Source: Sneathiellales bacterium (GTDB lineage Bacteria; Pseudomonadota; Alphaproteobacteria; JANQFL01). From it: a stretch of DNA of 64,000 nt. The translations under genes were made by a program, and so were the position numbers. Below, one piece after another: positions 26,044 through 35,714 of this stretch (within the stretch, counting starts at the first letter, position 1; each line of letters begins with the position of its first letter). Location: assembly GCA_028277845.1 (NCBI GenBank), contig JANQFL010000011.1, positions 62,001 to 126,000 on the forward strand, written 5' to 3'. Below the pieces are notes generated by a model. That model was not told the origin of the DNA, did no database searches, and saw only the letters and a program-made list of their open reading frames with translations.

Positions 26044-27192
26044 ATGGATTTCGGATTCAGCGCCGAACAGGAAGCCATCCGGGAAACAGCCTTGCGTTTT
26101 GCGCGTGAAGAACTGGCACCGCGATACCAGACGCGGGAACGTGAAGGCATGCTCGAACGGGATGTCGTCCGGCAGATGGGAACGCTGGGACTGATCGGAC
26201 CGGAATTCCCTCCCGAGCACGGCGGATTGGGGGCCGATTACGTGACCAGCGGGTTGGTCATGGAAGCCGTGTCCGAGGGCGATCTCAACGCGGCCTATGT
26301 GCAGTTGCTCGGCTCCTTGATCGGCCAGATCATCGCGCATCATGCCCGCCCCGAACCGGCCGCGGAATGGCTGCCCCGCATATGCCGTGGCGAGGTATTG
26401 CTCTCCATTGCGTTGACCGAACCGCAAGGTGGTTCGGACGCGGCGGCGCTACGTCTCAAGGCGGTGCGGGATGGCAAACACTACGTTCTGAACGGCGAGA
26501 AGACGTCGGTCTCGATGGCCGACCAGGCGGATCTGATTGTCGTGTTCGCAAGAACGGGAAGCACCGAGTCCAAGGCCCATGGCGTGACCGCCTTCATGCT
26601 GCCGGCCGATACGACCGGGCTGACGGCCACCCGGTTTTCCGATCTTGGCGAACGCGCCATAGGACGCGGATCACTGTTCTTCGACGATGTGCGCGTGCCG
26701 GCCGAATACCGTCTTGGAGAAGAAGGCACGGGTTTCGTCCAGGTCATGCAGGGGTTTGATTTCAGCCGTGCTCTGATCGGCCTGCAGTGTATCGCGATCG
26801 CCCGGACATCCCTGGACGAAACCTGGACACACATCGGAGAGCGCAGCGCATTCGGGCAGAAACTGGCCGCCTTTCAGGGCGTGACGTTCCCGTTGGCCGA
26901 ATTCGAAACCTACGTCGAAGCCGCCCGCTTGATGTGTTACCGCACACTCTGGCTCAAGGACCGAGGTCTGCCCCACACCACGGAAGCCGCCATGTGCAAG
27001 TGGTGGGCGCCAAAGCTGGCCTTCGACGTGGTTCACAAATGCCTGTTGCTGCATGGCCATTCGGGATACAGCACCGAATTGCCTTACGAGCAGCGCCTTC
27101 GCGACGTCCTGGGACTACAGATCGGAGATGGCACGGCGGAGATCATGAAGATGATCATCGCGCGCGCGAAAGCGGGTCGCGTCTCCGATTAA
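26044..27192 (+). CDS. Acyl-CoA dehydrogenase (possibly cyclohexanecarboxyl-CoA type)
   Basis: FAD-dependent acyl-CoA dehydrogenase of 382 aa. N-terminal helices begin MDFGFSAEQEAIRETALRF, the flavin-binding ALTEPQGGSDAAALRL is present, and the end is EIMKMIIARAKAG. At the position of the usual catalytic Glu (YEGT in MCAD-type enzymes) it has Asp: LQIGDGTAEI. Asp at or near this site also occurs in alicyclic-ring acyl-CoA dehydrogenases, and the box genes nearby make a cyclic substrate plausible, but this is inference. The ATG at 26044 is family-like. It converges with the MaoC gene, overlapping by 4 bases. Confidence 0.87.
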   Translation: MDFGFSAEQEAIRETALRFAREELAPRYQTREREGMLERDVVRQMGTLGLIGPEFPPEHGGLGADYVTSGLVMEAVSEGDLNAAYVQLLGSLIGQIIAHHARPEPAAEWLPRICRGEVLLSIALTEPQGGSDAAALRLKAVRDGKHYVLNGEKTSVSMADQADLIVVFARTGSTESKAHGVTAFMLPADTTGLTATRFSDLGERAIGRGSLFFDDVRVPAEYRLGEEGTGFVQVMQGFDFSRALIGLQCIAIARTSLDETWTHIGERSAFGQKLAAFQGVTFPLAEFETYVEAARLMCYRTLWLKDRGLPHTTEAAMCKWWAPKLAFDVVHKCLLLHGHSGYSTELPYEQRLRDVLGLQIGDGTAEIMKMIIARAKAGRVSD

Positions 27193-27692
27193 CCGTCCAA
27201 GGGTCCCCGCAAATGCGCCGACCCGAGGCGCAACAGGTATTTGTGCTGCCCCTCCATGACCAGCACGTCGTTCTGATTGTGGACCGTGGCCCGCATGGTG
27301 ACGACGCCGGTCGTAGTCTGAGGCTGCAAATCGGCGATGGTGAGTGCCGAATAAAGGGTATCCCCCCGCAACACCGGTTTGCGGATTTGAAACGATGCCT
27401 CGATCATGCCGACCAATGCGCCACCGATCATGTGCGGGAACAACCCGGCGCCGGCAGCCGTCTGGATGAACACCTGCATGCCATGCGCGAGCAAATCGTC
27501 ATGGCCGTGGCGCCGGCAGTACTCCACATCGTAGTGAATCGGATGGTTGTCGCCGGACGCCGCCTGGAACGCGGCGAAAATACCGTCCGTCATGGTGCGC
27601 GAGGGTAGGGGAAACACTTCTCCGACCTGCAAGTCCTCGAAACTACGCAACGGGCAAACATTATGATCGGAAGTTCGGTACGTCTCGGTCAC
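27189..27692 (-). CDS. MaoC-like dehydratase
   Basis: Hotdog-fold R-specific hydratase family protein of 167 aa. The catalytic hydratase-2 motif is visible as FQAASGDNHPIHYDVEY, with the Asp and His in ASGD-NPIH-type order, followed by LLAHGMQVFIQTAAGAG. It probably hydrates a 2-enoyl-CoA. The start is a GTG with GGAGG 9 bases upstream. It converges on the acyl-CoA dehydrogenase, so the two are a functional rather than a transcriptional pair. Confidence 0.9.
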   Translation of the reverse strand: MTETYRTSDHNVCPLRSFEDLQVGEVFPLPSRTMTDGIFAAFQAASGDNHPIHYDVEYCRRHGHDDLLAHGMQVFIQTAAGAGLFPHMIGGALVGMIEASFQIRKPVLRGDTLYSALTIADLQPQTTTGVVTMRATVHNQNDVLVMEGQHKYLLRLGSAHLRGPLDG

Positions 27693-27857
27693 GATGGGGC
27701 CTCCGGTTGATCGGCCCTACCCTCGCCGCCGGACCAGGCCACGTCAACCGCCACTGCATTGCTTGTCACCAAAATAGAGGAACGCGCTCAAGTCGGACGA
27801 TGCTCCGTGTCCCGAAACGAAACTCATTCAACGATTGCGAGTCAGGATCACCTGCCG

Positions 27858-28373
27858 TCAACAGCCCTGAAGCGTCGTGACCGCTCTGCCCGAGTCCAAA
27901 TCCAAACGGTTGAAGACGACTCCGCCCAAAATCATATCCACCGATTGGCCGTCGGAAGCCAAAGGCAGATAAATCCGTTCTTGGCTGGAAAAAACATCGC
28001 TCCAGTCCGCCGGCGGATCACCAATGTAGTAGTGCGGCGAACCGGTTTCGACAACCTCACGGCGCGACACGTAGAATTCCGAATTCTGGTAGTTATCCAC
28101 AGCTTCGTCGAAGTACCGGCCGGTCAAATCCTCATTGATCGCGTCGACGACGGCCGTGCCGATCAGGCGGAAACGAAAGCGGAGAGGTGCGTGCTCGACA
28201 TCGGTCAGCACGATATACGGCAGGATGCCGGGAATATCGACAGGATCAAAATGCTCGCGTCCGGGCATGCCCTGATCGGGACAGATCGACACCCAATAGT
28301 CCGCCAATCGCGCAATGGAATCGTGCCTGGCACTCCCCCGAATGGCGGATACCGTATCTCGTAATGATTGCAT
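27858..28373 (-). CDS. PAS_5-type PAS domain protein
   Basis: Second small PAS protein, 171 aa, with a similar plan to the gene at 25397: DSIARLADYWVSICPD, then FDPVDIPGILPYIVLTDVE, FRFRLIGTAVVDAINEDLTG and ERIYLPLASDGQSVD. There is no output domain, so it probably senses a ligand and acts through a partner, unknown here. The ATG at 28373 has no good ribosome-binding site. The 238-bp divergent region to the next plus-strand gene is AT-rich and probably carries its promoter. Confidence 0.82.
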   Translation of the reverse strand: MQSLRDTVSAIRGSARHDSIARLADYWVSICPDQGMPGREHFDPVDIPGILPYIVLTDVEHAPLRFRFRLIGTAVVDAINEDLTGRYFDEAVDNYQNSEFYVSRREVVETGSPHYYIGDPPADWSDVFSSQERIYLPLASDGQSVDMILGGVVFNRLDLDSGRAVTTLQGC

Positions 28374-28611
28374 AGCTTCGTGCGCATCAATTAATTCGCG
28401 AGGTTGTATACACGAAAAGAATATCGATTTGTATCAAAAGGTTGATAGACAGGCTTACTTCTACACCCTTCGCGGTGTCACGCCGGCATGCATCTGAATT
28501 CGGGCCCCTCTTCGTGTTGTCGCGGCACGGGGAGACGGTTTCACGCTAAGGTTCCGGCTGATACGCTGCCGCCAGCGTAAACAACACGAACGGGAATTGC
28601 GGGAGGTCAGC

Positions 28612-29220
28612 GTGAAGAGTGTCGAAGTTTTTTTTGACGTGTCGAGCCCATGGACCTACCTGGCATTCGAAGGTCTCGAAGCCATGCGCCGGGAGCTGGC
28701 ATTCAACATAGCCTGGCGGCCATTTTTGGTTGGCGGAGTCTTCAACGCCGTCAATCCCACCGTCTACGAGTTTCGCAACAATCCGCCACCGGCCAAACTG
28801 GCCTATCAGGCCAAGGACCTCGCCGACTGGGCCAGGGCCGGTGGACTGACCATCACATGGTTGCCACGCGTATTCCCGGTCAACAGCGTCAAGGCCATGC
28901 GGGGTTGCCTCGTCGCACAACGGGACGGACAGCTGGTGCCCTTTGCACGCGCGGCCTTCGAAGCCTACTGGCGCGACGATCGCGACATTTCCCAGGAGGA
29001 CGTGCTTGCCGATGTCTGCCGTACCGCAGGCGTCGACGCCGACACCGTACTCGCCGCCATTGCCGCACAGGACGTCAAGGACCAGTTGCGTGCCAACACG
29101 GATGAATTGATCGAACGTGGCGGTTTCGGCACACCGACCATCTACGTCGGCGGCAACGACATGTATTTCGGCAATGACCGCTTGCCGCTGGTCCGGCGAG
29201 CATTGACGGGAGCGGACTAA
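28612..29220 (+). CDS. 2-hydroxychromene-2-carboxylate isomerase family protein
   Basis: DsbA/kappa-GST-fold protein of 202 aa. The N-terminus EVFFDVSSPWTYLAFEG carries the Ser that in HCCA isomerase contacts glutathione, then the helical insertion, and the C-terminal ERGGFGTPTIYVGG with the cis-Pro. HCCA isomerase acts in naphthalene degradation, but the family is broad; with box genes around, another aromatic ring-cleavage intermediate is possible. I chose the GTG at 28612 because GGGAGG ends 5 bases upstream, rather than the TTG at 28597. It converges with a GST. Confidence 0.85.
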   Translation: MKSVEVFFDVSSPWTYLAFEGLEAMRRELAFNIAWRPFLVGGVFNAVNPTVYEFRNNPPPAKLAYQAKDLADWARAGGLTITWLPRVFPVNSVKAMRGCLVAQRDGQLVPFARAAFEAYWRDDRDISQEDVLADVCRTAGVDADTVLAAIAAQDVKDQLRANTDELIERGGFGTPTIYVGGNDMYFGNDRLPLVRRALTGAD

Positions 29221-29912
29221 TTCGTCGACTGCGCCGTTTGTTCGAACAGGACCTTGCGGGCCTCGTCGTCCATGGGTTTGCCGTATGTGCGCAAATCCTT
29301 GCCCACGTCCACGCCGCGGGTCGCACCGGGGCGCGCCTTCATGGCATCGTGCCAGCGCCGCACGTTGGTCAGATGATCCAATGACTGGCCGAAACGCTTG
29401 TAGGGAATGAGCCAAGGCCAGGATGCCATGTCGGCGATGGAATAATCGCCGGCCAGGAATTCCCGGTCAGCCAGACGGCGGTCCAGCACGCCCAGCAAAC
29501 GGTCGTATTCCTTGGCATAACGCTCGTGGGCGTAGGGATTGGGTTCCGGTGCATAGTTGACGAAATGGCTCAACTGCCCCGCCATGGGTCCAAGCCCCCC
29601 CACCTGCCAGAACAGCCATTGCATCACGTCGCGCCGCCCCGCCGGATCGGTTGGCATGAACTTGCCGGTTTTCTCGGCCAGGTACATCAGGATGGCCCCG
29701 GATTCGAACAGGGCCACCGGCTTGCCTTCACCCGAATCATGATCGACGATCGCCGGCATTCGGTTGTTGGGGCTGATGGCTAGAAACTCTGGTTTGAACT
29801 GGTCTCCACGCCCGATATTGACTGGAATAAGGTTGTACGCCAGGCCGCACTCCTCCAGCATGATGGAAATCTTCCAGCCGTTCGGCGTAGGCCAGTAGTA
29901 CAGGTCGATCAT
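29217..29912 (-). CDS. Glutathione S-transferase (YfcG/YghU-type)
   Basis: Nu-class-like GST of 231 aa. It begins MIDLYYWPTPNGWKISIMLE and contains NIGRGDQFKPEFLAISPNN, a mark of the YfcG/YghU subfamily that has disulfide-reductase activity with bound glutathione disulfide. The helical C-terminus has LAGDYSIADMASWPWL. The ATG at 29912 has AAGGA upstream; a TTG at 29933 is in frame but not family-like. It sits among aromatic-compound genes, so conjugate or epoxide detoxification is one possibility. Confidence 0.91.
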   Translation of the reverse strand: MIDLYYWPTPNGWKISIMLEECGLAYNLIPVNIGRGDQFKPEFLAISPNNRMPAIVDHDSGEGKPVALFESGAILMYLAEKTGKFMPTDPAGRRDVMQWLFWQVGGLGPMAGQLSHFVNYAPEPNPYAHERYAKEYDRLLGVLDRRLADREFLAGDYSIADMASWPWLIPYKRFGQSLDHLTNVRRWHDAMKARPGATRGVDVGKDLRTYGKPMDDEARKVLFEQTAQSTN

Positions 29913-30061
29913 GTGCCAAGTCCTTATCGTCAATATCGGGAAGGAGCATACAATATTCCGCGCAGTGTCGCGGTTACATCAGTTTTGCGGGTTGGATTTG
30001 TATTCGTTGGAACACGGATGTCCCGAACTATCCACTGTTTCTGATAGACTTTTAGGCGTCC

Positions 30062-30793
30062 ATGGAAAAATCATCGGGCTTTCTTGTCATGGTTCGCGCA
30101 ATCGGATTGTTGGTCGTTTTGTCGATCCTCCTGCCGTCAGCGGTCACGACCGACACGCATGCCGCCGAAAAACGCATTCCCGTCGACCTGGAACTCGCTT
30201 TTGTGGTCGATGCCTCGGGCAGTATCGATGACGCGGAAACCCAGTTGCAGCGCCAGGGGTATCTCGACGCGCTTTCCAACCCCAAGGTCGTGCAGGCGAT
30301 CACCAGCGGGTTTCTGCAATCCGTTGCCGTGGCTTACATCGAGTTCGCCGCCGACGGTTGCGAACGCCTGAGCGTACCATGGACCCGGATCCACGACCGG
30401 GCCTCGGCCATCGCGTTCGGCCGGCGTGTTCTTCAGCAGCCGCAGATGTACTGCCCCGGCGGCAATGCCGTGGGCGACGCCATTGCCTTCGCCGCCTTGT
30501 CGATCGAAGGCAATGGATTCGAAGGCACGCGCCGGATCATCGATTTCTCCGGCGATGGTCCCAACACGCTGGGGCTACCGGCGCATCTGGCCCGCGACGA
30601 CGCCGTGCGCGTCGGTATCGTCATCAACGGTCTGGTCATCGAACGCCCGACCATGCCCGATCTGGACGACTATTTCCGATCCGATATCATCGGCGGTCCG
30701 GGCGCGTTCGTGGTCAAGGCCGAAAGCCGTCGCACCTTCGCTGCCGCCATTCTGAAGAAATTGATACTCGAAATCGCTTCCGCCCAGCGATAG
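30062..30793 (+). CDS. DUF1194 (VWA-fold) secreted protein
   Basis: Exported protein of 243 aa with a signal peptide (hydrophobic residues about 9-30, then THAAEKRIP) and a von Willebrand A-like domain. The MIDAS motif is visible as VVDASGSID (DxSxS), with a later SGDGPNT. The family is DUF1194, common in alphaproteobacteria, of unknown function, likely a periplasmic metal-dependent adhesion or scaffold protein. It converges on a small secreted gene and starts at an ATG. Confidence 0.9.
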   Translation: MEKSSGFLVMVRAIGLLVVLSILLPSAVTTDTHAAEKRIPVDLELAFVVDASGSIDDAETQLQRQGYLDALSNPKVVQAITSGFLQSVAVAYIEFAADGCERLSVPWTRIHDRASAIAFGRRVLQQPQMYCPGGNAVGDAIAFAALSIEGNGFEGTRRIIDFSGDGPNTLGLPAHLARDDAVRVGIVINGLVIERPTMPDLDDYFRSDIIGGPGAFVVKAESRRTFAAAILKKLILEIASAQR

Positions 30794-30796
30794 CCG

Positions 30797-31117
30797 TCAC
30801 TGGTTCTTGGCCATGGGTGCCGGCGGGTTGGTCGTCACCAGACATACCGCCGTGCCGACGATTCGGACCTGCCCGCGCGAGCCGTCCTTCTGGCGATAGT
30901 CGAGATAGGATTCACCGCCCGCCTGTGTCACCGACGTCAGTGGGCCGATCTGAAATATTTGCTGGCCGTTCTGATAGCAGACCAGCATCGGCGTGTCCTG
31001 ACCGGGCAAACGCGGCGATGTATTTTGTGCCCACGCTTGGTGCGAAAGTAAGAAACCACCCGCCAAAACCGAACAGATACCGAATCCCGCGACCAAACCT
31101 ATCGTACGCACCGACAT
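30797..31117 (-). CDS. Small secreted hypothetical protein
   Basis: A 106-aa protein with a signal peptide or membrane anchor (SVRTIGLVAGFGICSVLAGG, followed by SHQAWAQ). The mature part has only two cysteines (LVCYQNGQQIFQIG and GTAVCLVTTN) that could form a disulfide, and no recognised domain. I chose the ATG at 31117 because GGAGAAGG precedes it; an upstream ATG at 31141 and a GTG at 31147 are in frame. It is the last gene before the boxC promoter region, on the opposite strand. Confidence 0.72.
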   Translation of the reverse strand: MSVRTIGLVAGFGICSVLAGGFLLSHQAWAQNTSPRLPGQDTPMLVCYQNGQQIFQIGPLTSVTQAGGESYLDYRQKDGSRGQVRIVGTAVCLVTTNPPAPMAKNQ

Positions 31118-31555
31118 CAGCCTTCTCCTCACGCCATCCATGGACACACCCTAACAATAAAGCCGATCCATGATCATGACGATCACGGGCCGTCCATTCG
31201 ATGTCACCGAAATCCTACGGTTCCCCGCGGCCGGCGAGATCGGGAAATCCGATGCTGTCGCGCGGCGGAAATATTGTAAAGCAGACCGACAAGCCAATAG
31301 TGGATGATCCGGTTCGTGGTTCGCTACGAAGTCCCGAAAACATTGTATTTCAATGCATTACGCGAACCGAAACGACAACGCCGTGTTGCATGAATTACCG
31401 ACGATTGAGCGGTTGAACGCCTTCATCATTCGTAACGGATGGCATAAACCGGCATCATTGTGCATGCACTATAGATGCAAAATCGTGCTTGATCTTCGTC
31501 AAATATGCATTATACTGCGTATTCAATCATAAACGTTCAGACGACAGGCCCCGCA
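31118..31555. other. boxC upstream control region
   Basis: Gene-free 438 bp between a divergent secreted protein and boxC. It contains six TGCA tetranucleotides (31354, 31387, 31461, 31465, 31476 and 31506), far more than chance in GC-rich DNA. They cluster toward the boxC promoter, described separately. The left half has no gene-like ORF that I would support; an ORF at 31201-31416 is not family-like. Confidence 0.6.
31461..31517 (+). promoter_or_regulatory. boxC promoter and TGCA operators
   Basis: A -35 TTGATC (31489-31494) and -10 TATACT (31511-31516) are separated by 16 bases, about 40 bp before the boxC ATG. The operator-like GCATTATA (31507-31514) overlaps the -10, and TGCA repeats at 31461, 31465 and 31476 lie upstream. 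The overlap fits repression by BoxR with benzoyl-CoA as inducer. The link to BoxR is inferred from the motif shared with the boxR promoter. Confidence 0.65.
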
Positions 31556-33205
31556 ATGATCGACTATCAAACCAATCCGAGTCAGTACCGGCACTGGAAA
31601 CTCAGTTTTGACGGCCCCGTCGCCACGCTCGCCATGGACGTCGACGAACAGGGCGGTCTCAAGCCGGGCTACGAACTGAAACTCAATTCCTATGACCTGG
31701 GCGTCGACATCGAACTCTACGACGCCATTCAGCGCATCCGCTTCGAGCACCCCGAAGTCGGCGCGGTCGTCCTGACGTCGGCCAACGACAAGGTGTTCTG
31801 CGCCGGTGCCAACATCCGCATGTTGGGCTTGTCGGCCCATTACGAAAAAGTCAATTTCTGCAAATTCACCAACGAGACCCGCAACGGCATCGAGGATTCG
31901 AGCGACAATTCGGGACTGACCTGGATCACCGCGGTCAACGGGTCCTGCGCCGGCGGCGGTTACGAACTGGCGCTGGCCACCGATCAGATCATCCTGGCCG
32001 ACGACGGCGCCTCGTCCGTGTCCCTGCCCGAACTGCCGTTGCTGGCCGTGCTGCCGGGCACCGGCGGCCTGACCCGTCTGGTTGACAAACGCCATGTGCG
32101 CCGCGACCGGGCCGACTTCTTCTGCACCATCGAGGAAGGCATGCGCGGCAAGCGCGCCGTCGACTGGCACCTGGTCGACGAAGTGGTGCCGCGCTCGAAA
32201 ATGGCCGACCGTGTTCAGGCCGCCGCCACCGACGCCGCGGCCAAGAGCGATCGGCCGAAGGATGCGACAGGTGTCGCCCTGGCGGCGCTGAACCGCACCA
32301 TCGATGGCGACACCGTTTCTTACACCTACGTCTCCGTCAGCATCGACCGCGACGTTCGCGCCGCCGACATCACGATCAAGGCACCCGAGACCGCGCCGCC
32401 CGCCGACGCCGCCGCCATCGCCGAACAGGGCGCCGATTTCTGGCCCCTGGCCATGGCCCGCGAGCTGGAAGACGCGGTTCTGCACCTGCGCACCAACGAA
32501 ACCGACGTCGGCACCTGGTCGTTCCGCACCGAAGGCGACCCGGCCATGGTCGCGGCGGCCGACGCCGCCCTGCTGGCCAATGCCGACGACTGGTTCGTGC
32601 GCGAGGTCACGTTGTTCCTGAAGCGGCTGATGAAGCGGGTCGACGTGTCGTCGCGGTCCATCTTCACGCTGGTCGAGCCCGGCAGTTGCTTCACCGGCAC
32701 GTTGCTCGAGCTGGTCCTGGCCGCCGACCGGTCCTACATGCTGGACGGCCAGTTCGAGGGCGACAACCGGCCGCCGGCCACGGTACGGCTGACCGGCATG
32801 AACTTCGGCCCCTTGCCCATGGGCAACGGCCTGACCCGTCTGGCCAGCCGTTTCCTCGACGATCCGTCGCAGGTCGACGACGCCAAGGCGCGCATCGACG
32901 AGGACCTGGAAGCCGAGGATGCCGACGAACTGGGTCTCGTGACCTTCATTCCCGACGATATCGATTGGGAAGACGAGGTTCGCATCGCCATCGAGGAACG
33001 GGCGGCGTTCTCCCCCGATTCCCTCACCGGCATGGAAGCCAACCTGCGCTTCGCCGGCCCCGAAACCATGGAATCCAAGATCTTCGCCCGGCTGACCGCT
33101 TGGCAGAACTGGATATTCCAACGTCCCAACGCGGTCGGCGACGAAGGCGCCCTCAAGCTCTACGGCACCGGCCAGCGCAGTGAATTCGACAAGAGGAGGG
33201 TCTAA
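31556..33205 (+). CDS. boxC: Benzoyl-CoA-dihydrodiol lyase
   Basis: Box pathway lyase: it opens the 2,3-epoxide of benzoyl-CoA hydrolytically to 3,4-dehydroadipyl-CoA semialdehyde and formate. The 549-aa length matches BoxC of Azoarcus (about 555). Two crotonase-like modules are evident, the first with AVVLTSANDKVFCAGANIRM and ITAVNGSCAGGGYELALATD. The second half ends in a region rich in EDAD acidic residues. The ATG at 31556 (MIDYQTNPSQYRHW) is family-like and follows the TGCA promoter. boxB starts 4 bases after its stop. Confidence 0.96.
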   Translation: MIDYQTNPSQYRHWKLSFDGPVATLAMDVDEQGGLKPGYELKLNSYDLGVDIELYDAIQRIRFEHPEVGAVVLTSANDKVFCAGANIRMLGLSAHYEKVNFCKFTNETRNGIEDSSDNSGLTWITAVNGSCAGGGYELALATDQIILADDGASSVSLPELPLLAVLPGTGGLTRLVDKRHVRRDRADFFCTIEEGMRGKRAVDWHLVDEVVPRSKMADRVQAAATDAAAKSDRPKDATGVALAALNRTIDGDTVSYTYVSVSIDRDVRAADITIKAPETAPPADAAAIAEQGADFWPLAMARELEDAVLHLRTNETDVGTWSFRTEGDPAMVAAADAALLANADDWFVREVTLFLKRLMKRVDVSSRSIFTLVEPGSCFTGTLLELVLAADRSYMLDGQFEGDNRPPATVRLTGMNFGPLPMGNGLTRLASRFLDDPSQVDDAKARIDEDLEAEDADELGLVTFIPDDIDWEDEVRIAIEERAAFSPDSLTGMEANLRFAGPETMESKIFARLTAWQNWIFQRPNAVGDEGALKLYGTGQRSEFDKRRV

Positions 33206-33208
33206 CCC

Positions 33209-34624
<1,416 letters not shown>

Positions 34625-34672
34625 GCCTACCGGCCGGTTGCAAGCTCTGCAAAACACTCCCTGTAAAAACCT

Positions 34673-34695
34673 GGGGCGCTTCGGCGCCCCTTTTT
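34673..34695 (+). terminator. Intrinsic terminator after boxB
   Basis: GGGGCGC (34673-34679) and GCGCCCC (34684-34690) form a 7-bp stem closed by a stable TTCG tetraloop, followed directly by TTTTT (34691-34695). It lies 50 bp past the boxB stop and ends the boxCB unit, so the ICL/PEPM gene needs its own promoter or read-through. Confidence 0.88.
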
Positions 34696-34785
34696 CTTGT
34701 CGGCACCGCGGCGATAGTCCTTGCGCCCACAAGAACAAAATGGCAACATTCGATTCCGTCATTTCAAGAGGGATTGGGGAGCATC

Positions 34786-35607
34786 ATGTCACAAGCAGAC
34801 AAAGCCGCCCGTTTCAGGGCGTTGCACGCGCGCGACGGCGCATTCATCATTCCCAATCCCTGGGATATCGGCACGGCGCGGATATTCGCCACCATGGGTT
34901 TCGAGGCCCTGGCGACGACGGGCGCCGGGTATGCCTTCACCCGCGGGCGGGGCGACAGCACCCTGACCCGGGGCGAGATGCTGGACTATTGCCGGGCCAT
35001 CGTCGAGGCCACGCCCCTGCCCGTTTCCGCCGACCTCGAGGAAGGCTTCGGACCGACGCCGGCCCATGTGGCCGAAACGGTGACCCTGGCGGGCGAAGCA
35101 GGCCTGGCCGGCTGTTCGATCGAGGATCAGACGAAAAACCCGGACGCCCCCATATATCCCTTCGAGGAAGCCGTCGAGCGGATCGTCGCGGCCGTCAATG
35201 CGGCCCGGGCGCTGCCGGAGGACTTCGTTCTCACCGCCCGCTGCGAGAACTTTCTCTACGGCAACCCCGACCTGGACGACACCATCAAACGCCTTCAGGC
35301 CTACGAAGCCGCCGGTGCGGACGTACTGTACGCGCCGGGCCTCAAGGACCTGGACTCCATCCGCGCCGTGTGTGACGCCGTCTCCAAGCCGGTCAACGTG
35401 GTCATGGGCCTGCCCGGCCCGACCTTCGGGCAACGGGAACTGTCCGACGCCGGCGTGACACGCATCTCGGTGGGCTCGGCCATCGCCCGCTTCGCCTTCG
35501 GCAAGGCTATCGAGGCCGCCACCGAACTGGCTGAAAAAGGCACGTTCTCGTTCGCCGATGACGCCATGGGCTTCAAGCAACTGGAGGCCTATTTCGACGG
35601 CTACTGA
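34786..35607 (+). CDS. Isocitrate lyase/PEP mutase family protein
   Basis: ICL/PEPM-superfamily TIM barrel of 273 aa. Family marks are FIIPNPWDIGTARIFATMG, SADLEEGFGPT (metal site), CSIEDQTKNPDAPIYPFEEA and TARCENFLYGNPD. The catalytic Cys of isocitrate and methylisocitrate lyases (KKCGH or KRCGH) is not visible, so lyase activity on isocitrate is unlikely; oxaloacetate decarboxylase, phosphonate or other C-C or P-C activities are possible. It lies between two box-linked transcription units but has no TGCA operator of its own directly upstream. Confidence 0.85.
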   Translation: MSQADKAARFRALHARDGAFIIPNPWDIGTARIFATMGFEALATTGAGYAFTRGRGDSTLTRGEMLDYCRAIVEATPLPVSADLEEGFGPTPAHVAETVTLAGEAGLAGCSIEDQTKNPDAPIYPFEEAVERIVAAVNAARALPEDFVLTARCENFLYGNPDLDDTIKRLQAYEAAGADVLYAPGLKDLDSIRAVCDAVSKPVNVVMGLPGPTFGQRELSDAGVTRISVGSAIARFAFGKAIEAATELAEKGTFSFADDAMGFKQLEAYFDGY

Positions 35608-35642
35608 CCAGGCACGCGTTTCCTTCGACCAATAATATGCGA

Positions 35643-35676
35643 TATAATGCTGTCTTGCAGATGATTCTGCATTATA
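35643..35676 (+). promoter_or_regulatory. Thioesterase promoter with BoxR-type palindrome
   Basis: TATAATGC (35643-35650) and GCATTATA (35669-35676) are a perfect 8-bp inverted repeat separated by 18 bases that include TGCA at 35656 and 35668. The left arm contains a consensus -10, TATAAT (35643-35648). This is nearly the same layout as at the boxR promoter, so BoxR control of the thioesterase is likely. Confidence 0.7.
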
Positions 35677-35714
35677 AGGCAACAATCTTATCCGAATGAG
35701 TCGAGGAGATGCCG

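Noticed and set aside
28463-28478. Small hairpin ACACC/GGTGT in the PAS/isomerase divergent region
   Set aside because: Only 5 bp, no T-run and no clear link to either gene.
31523-33121. 532-aa minus-strand frame opposite boxC
   Set aside because: A shadow of boxC with no family features.
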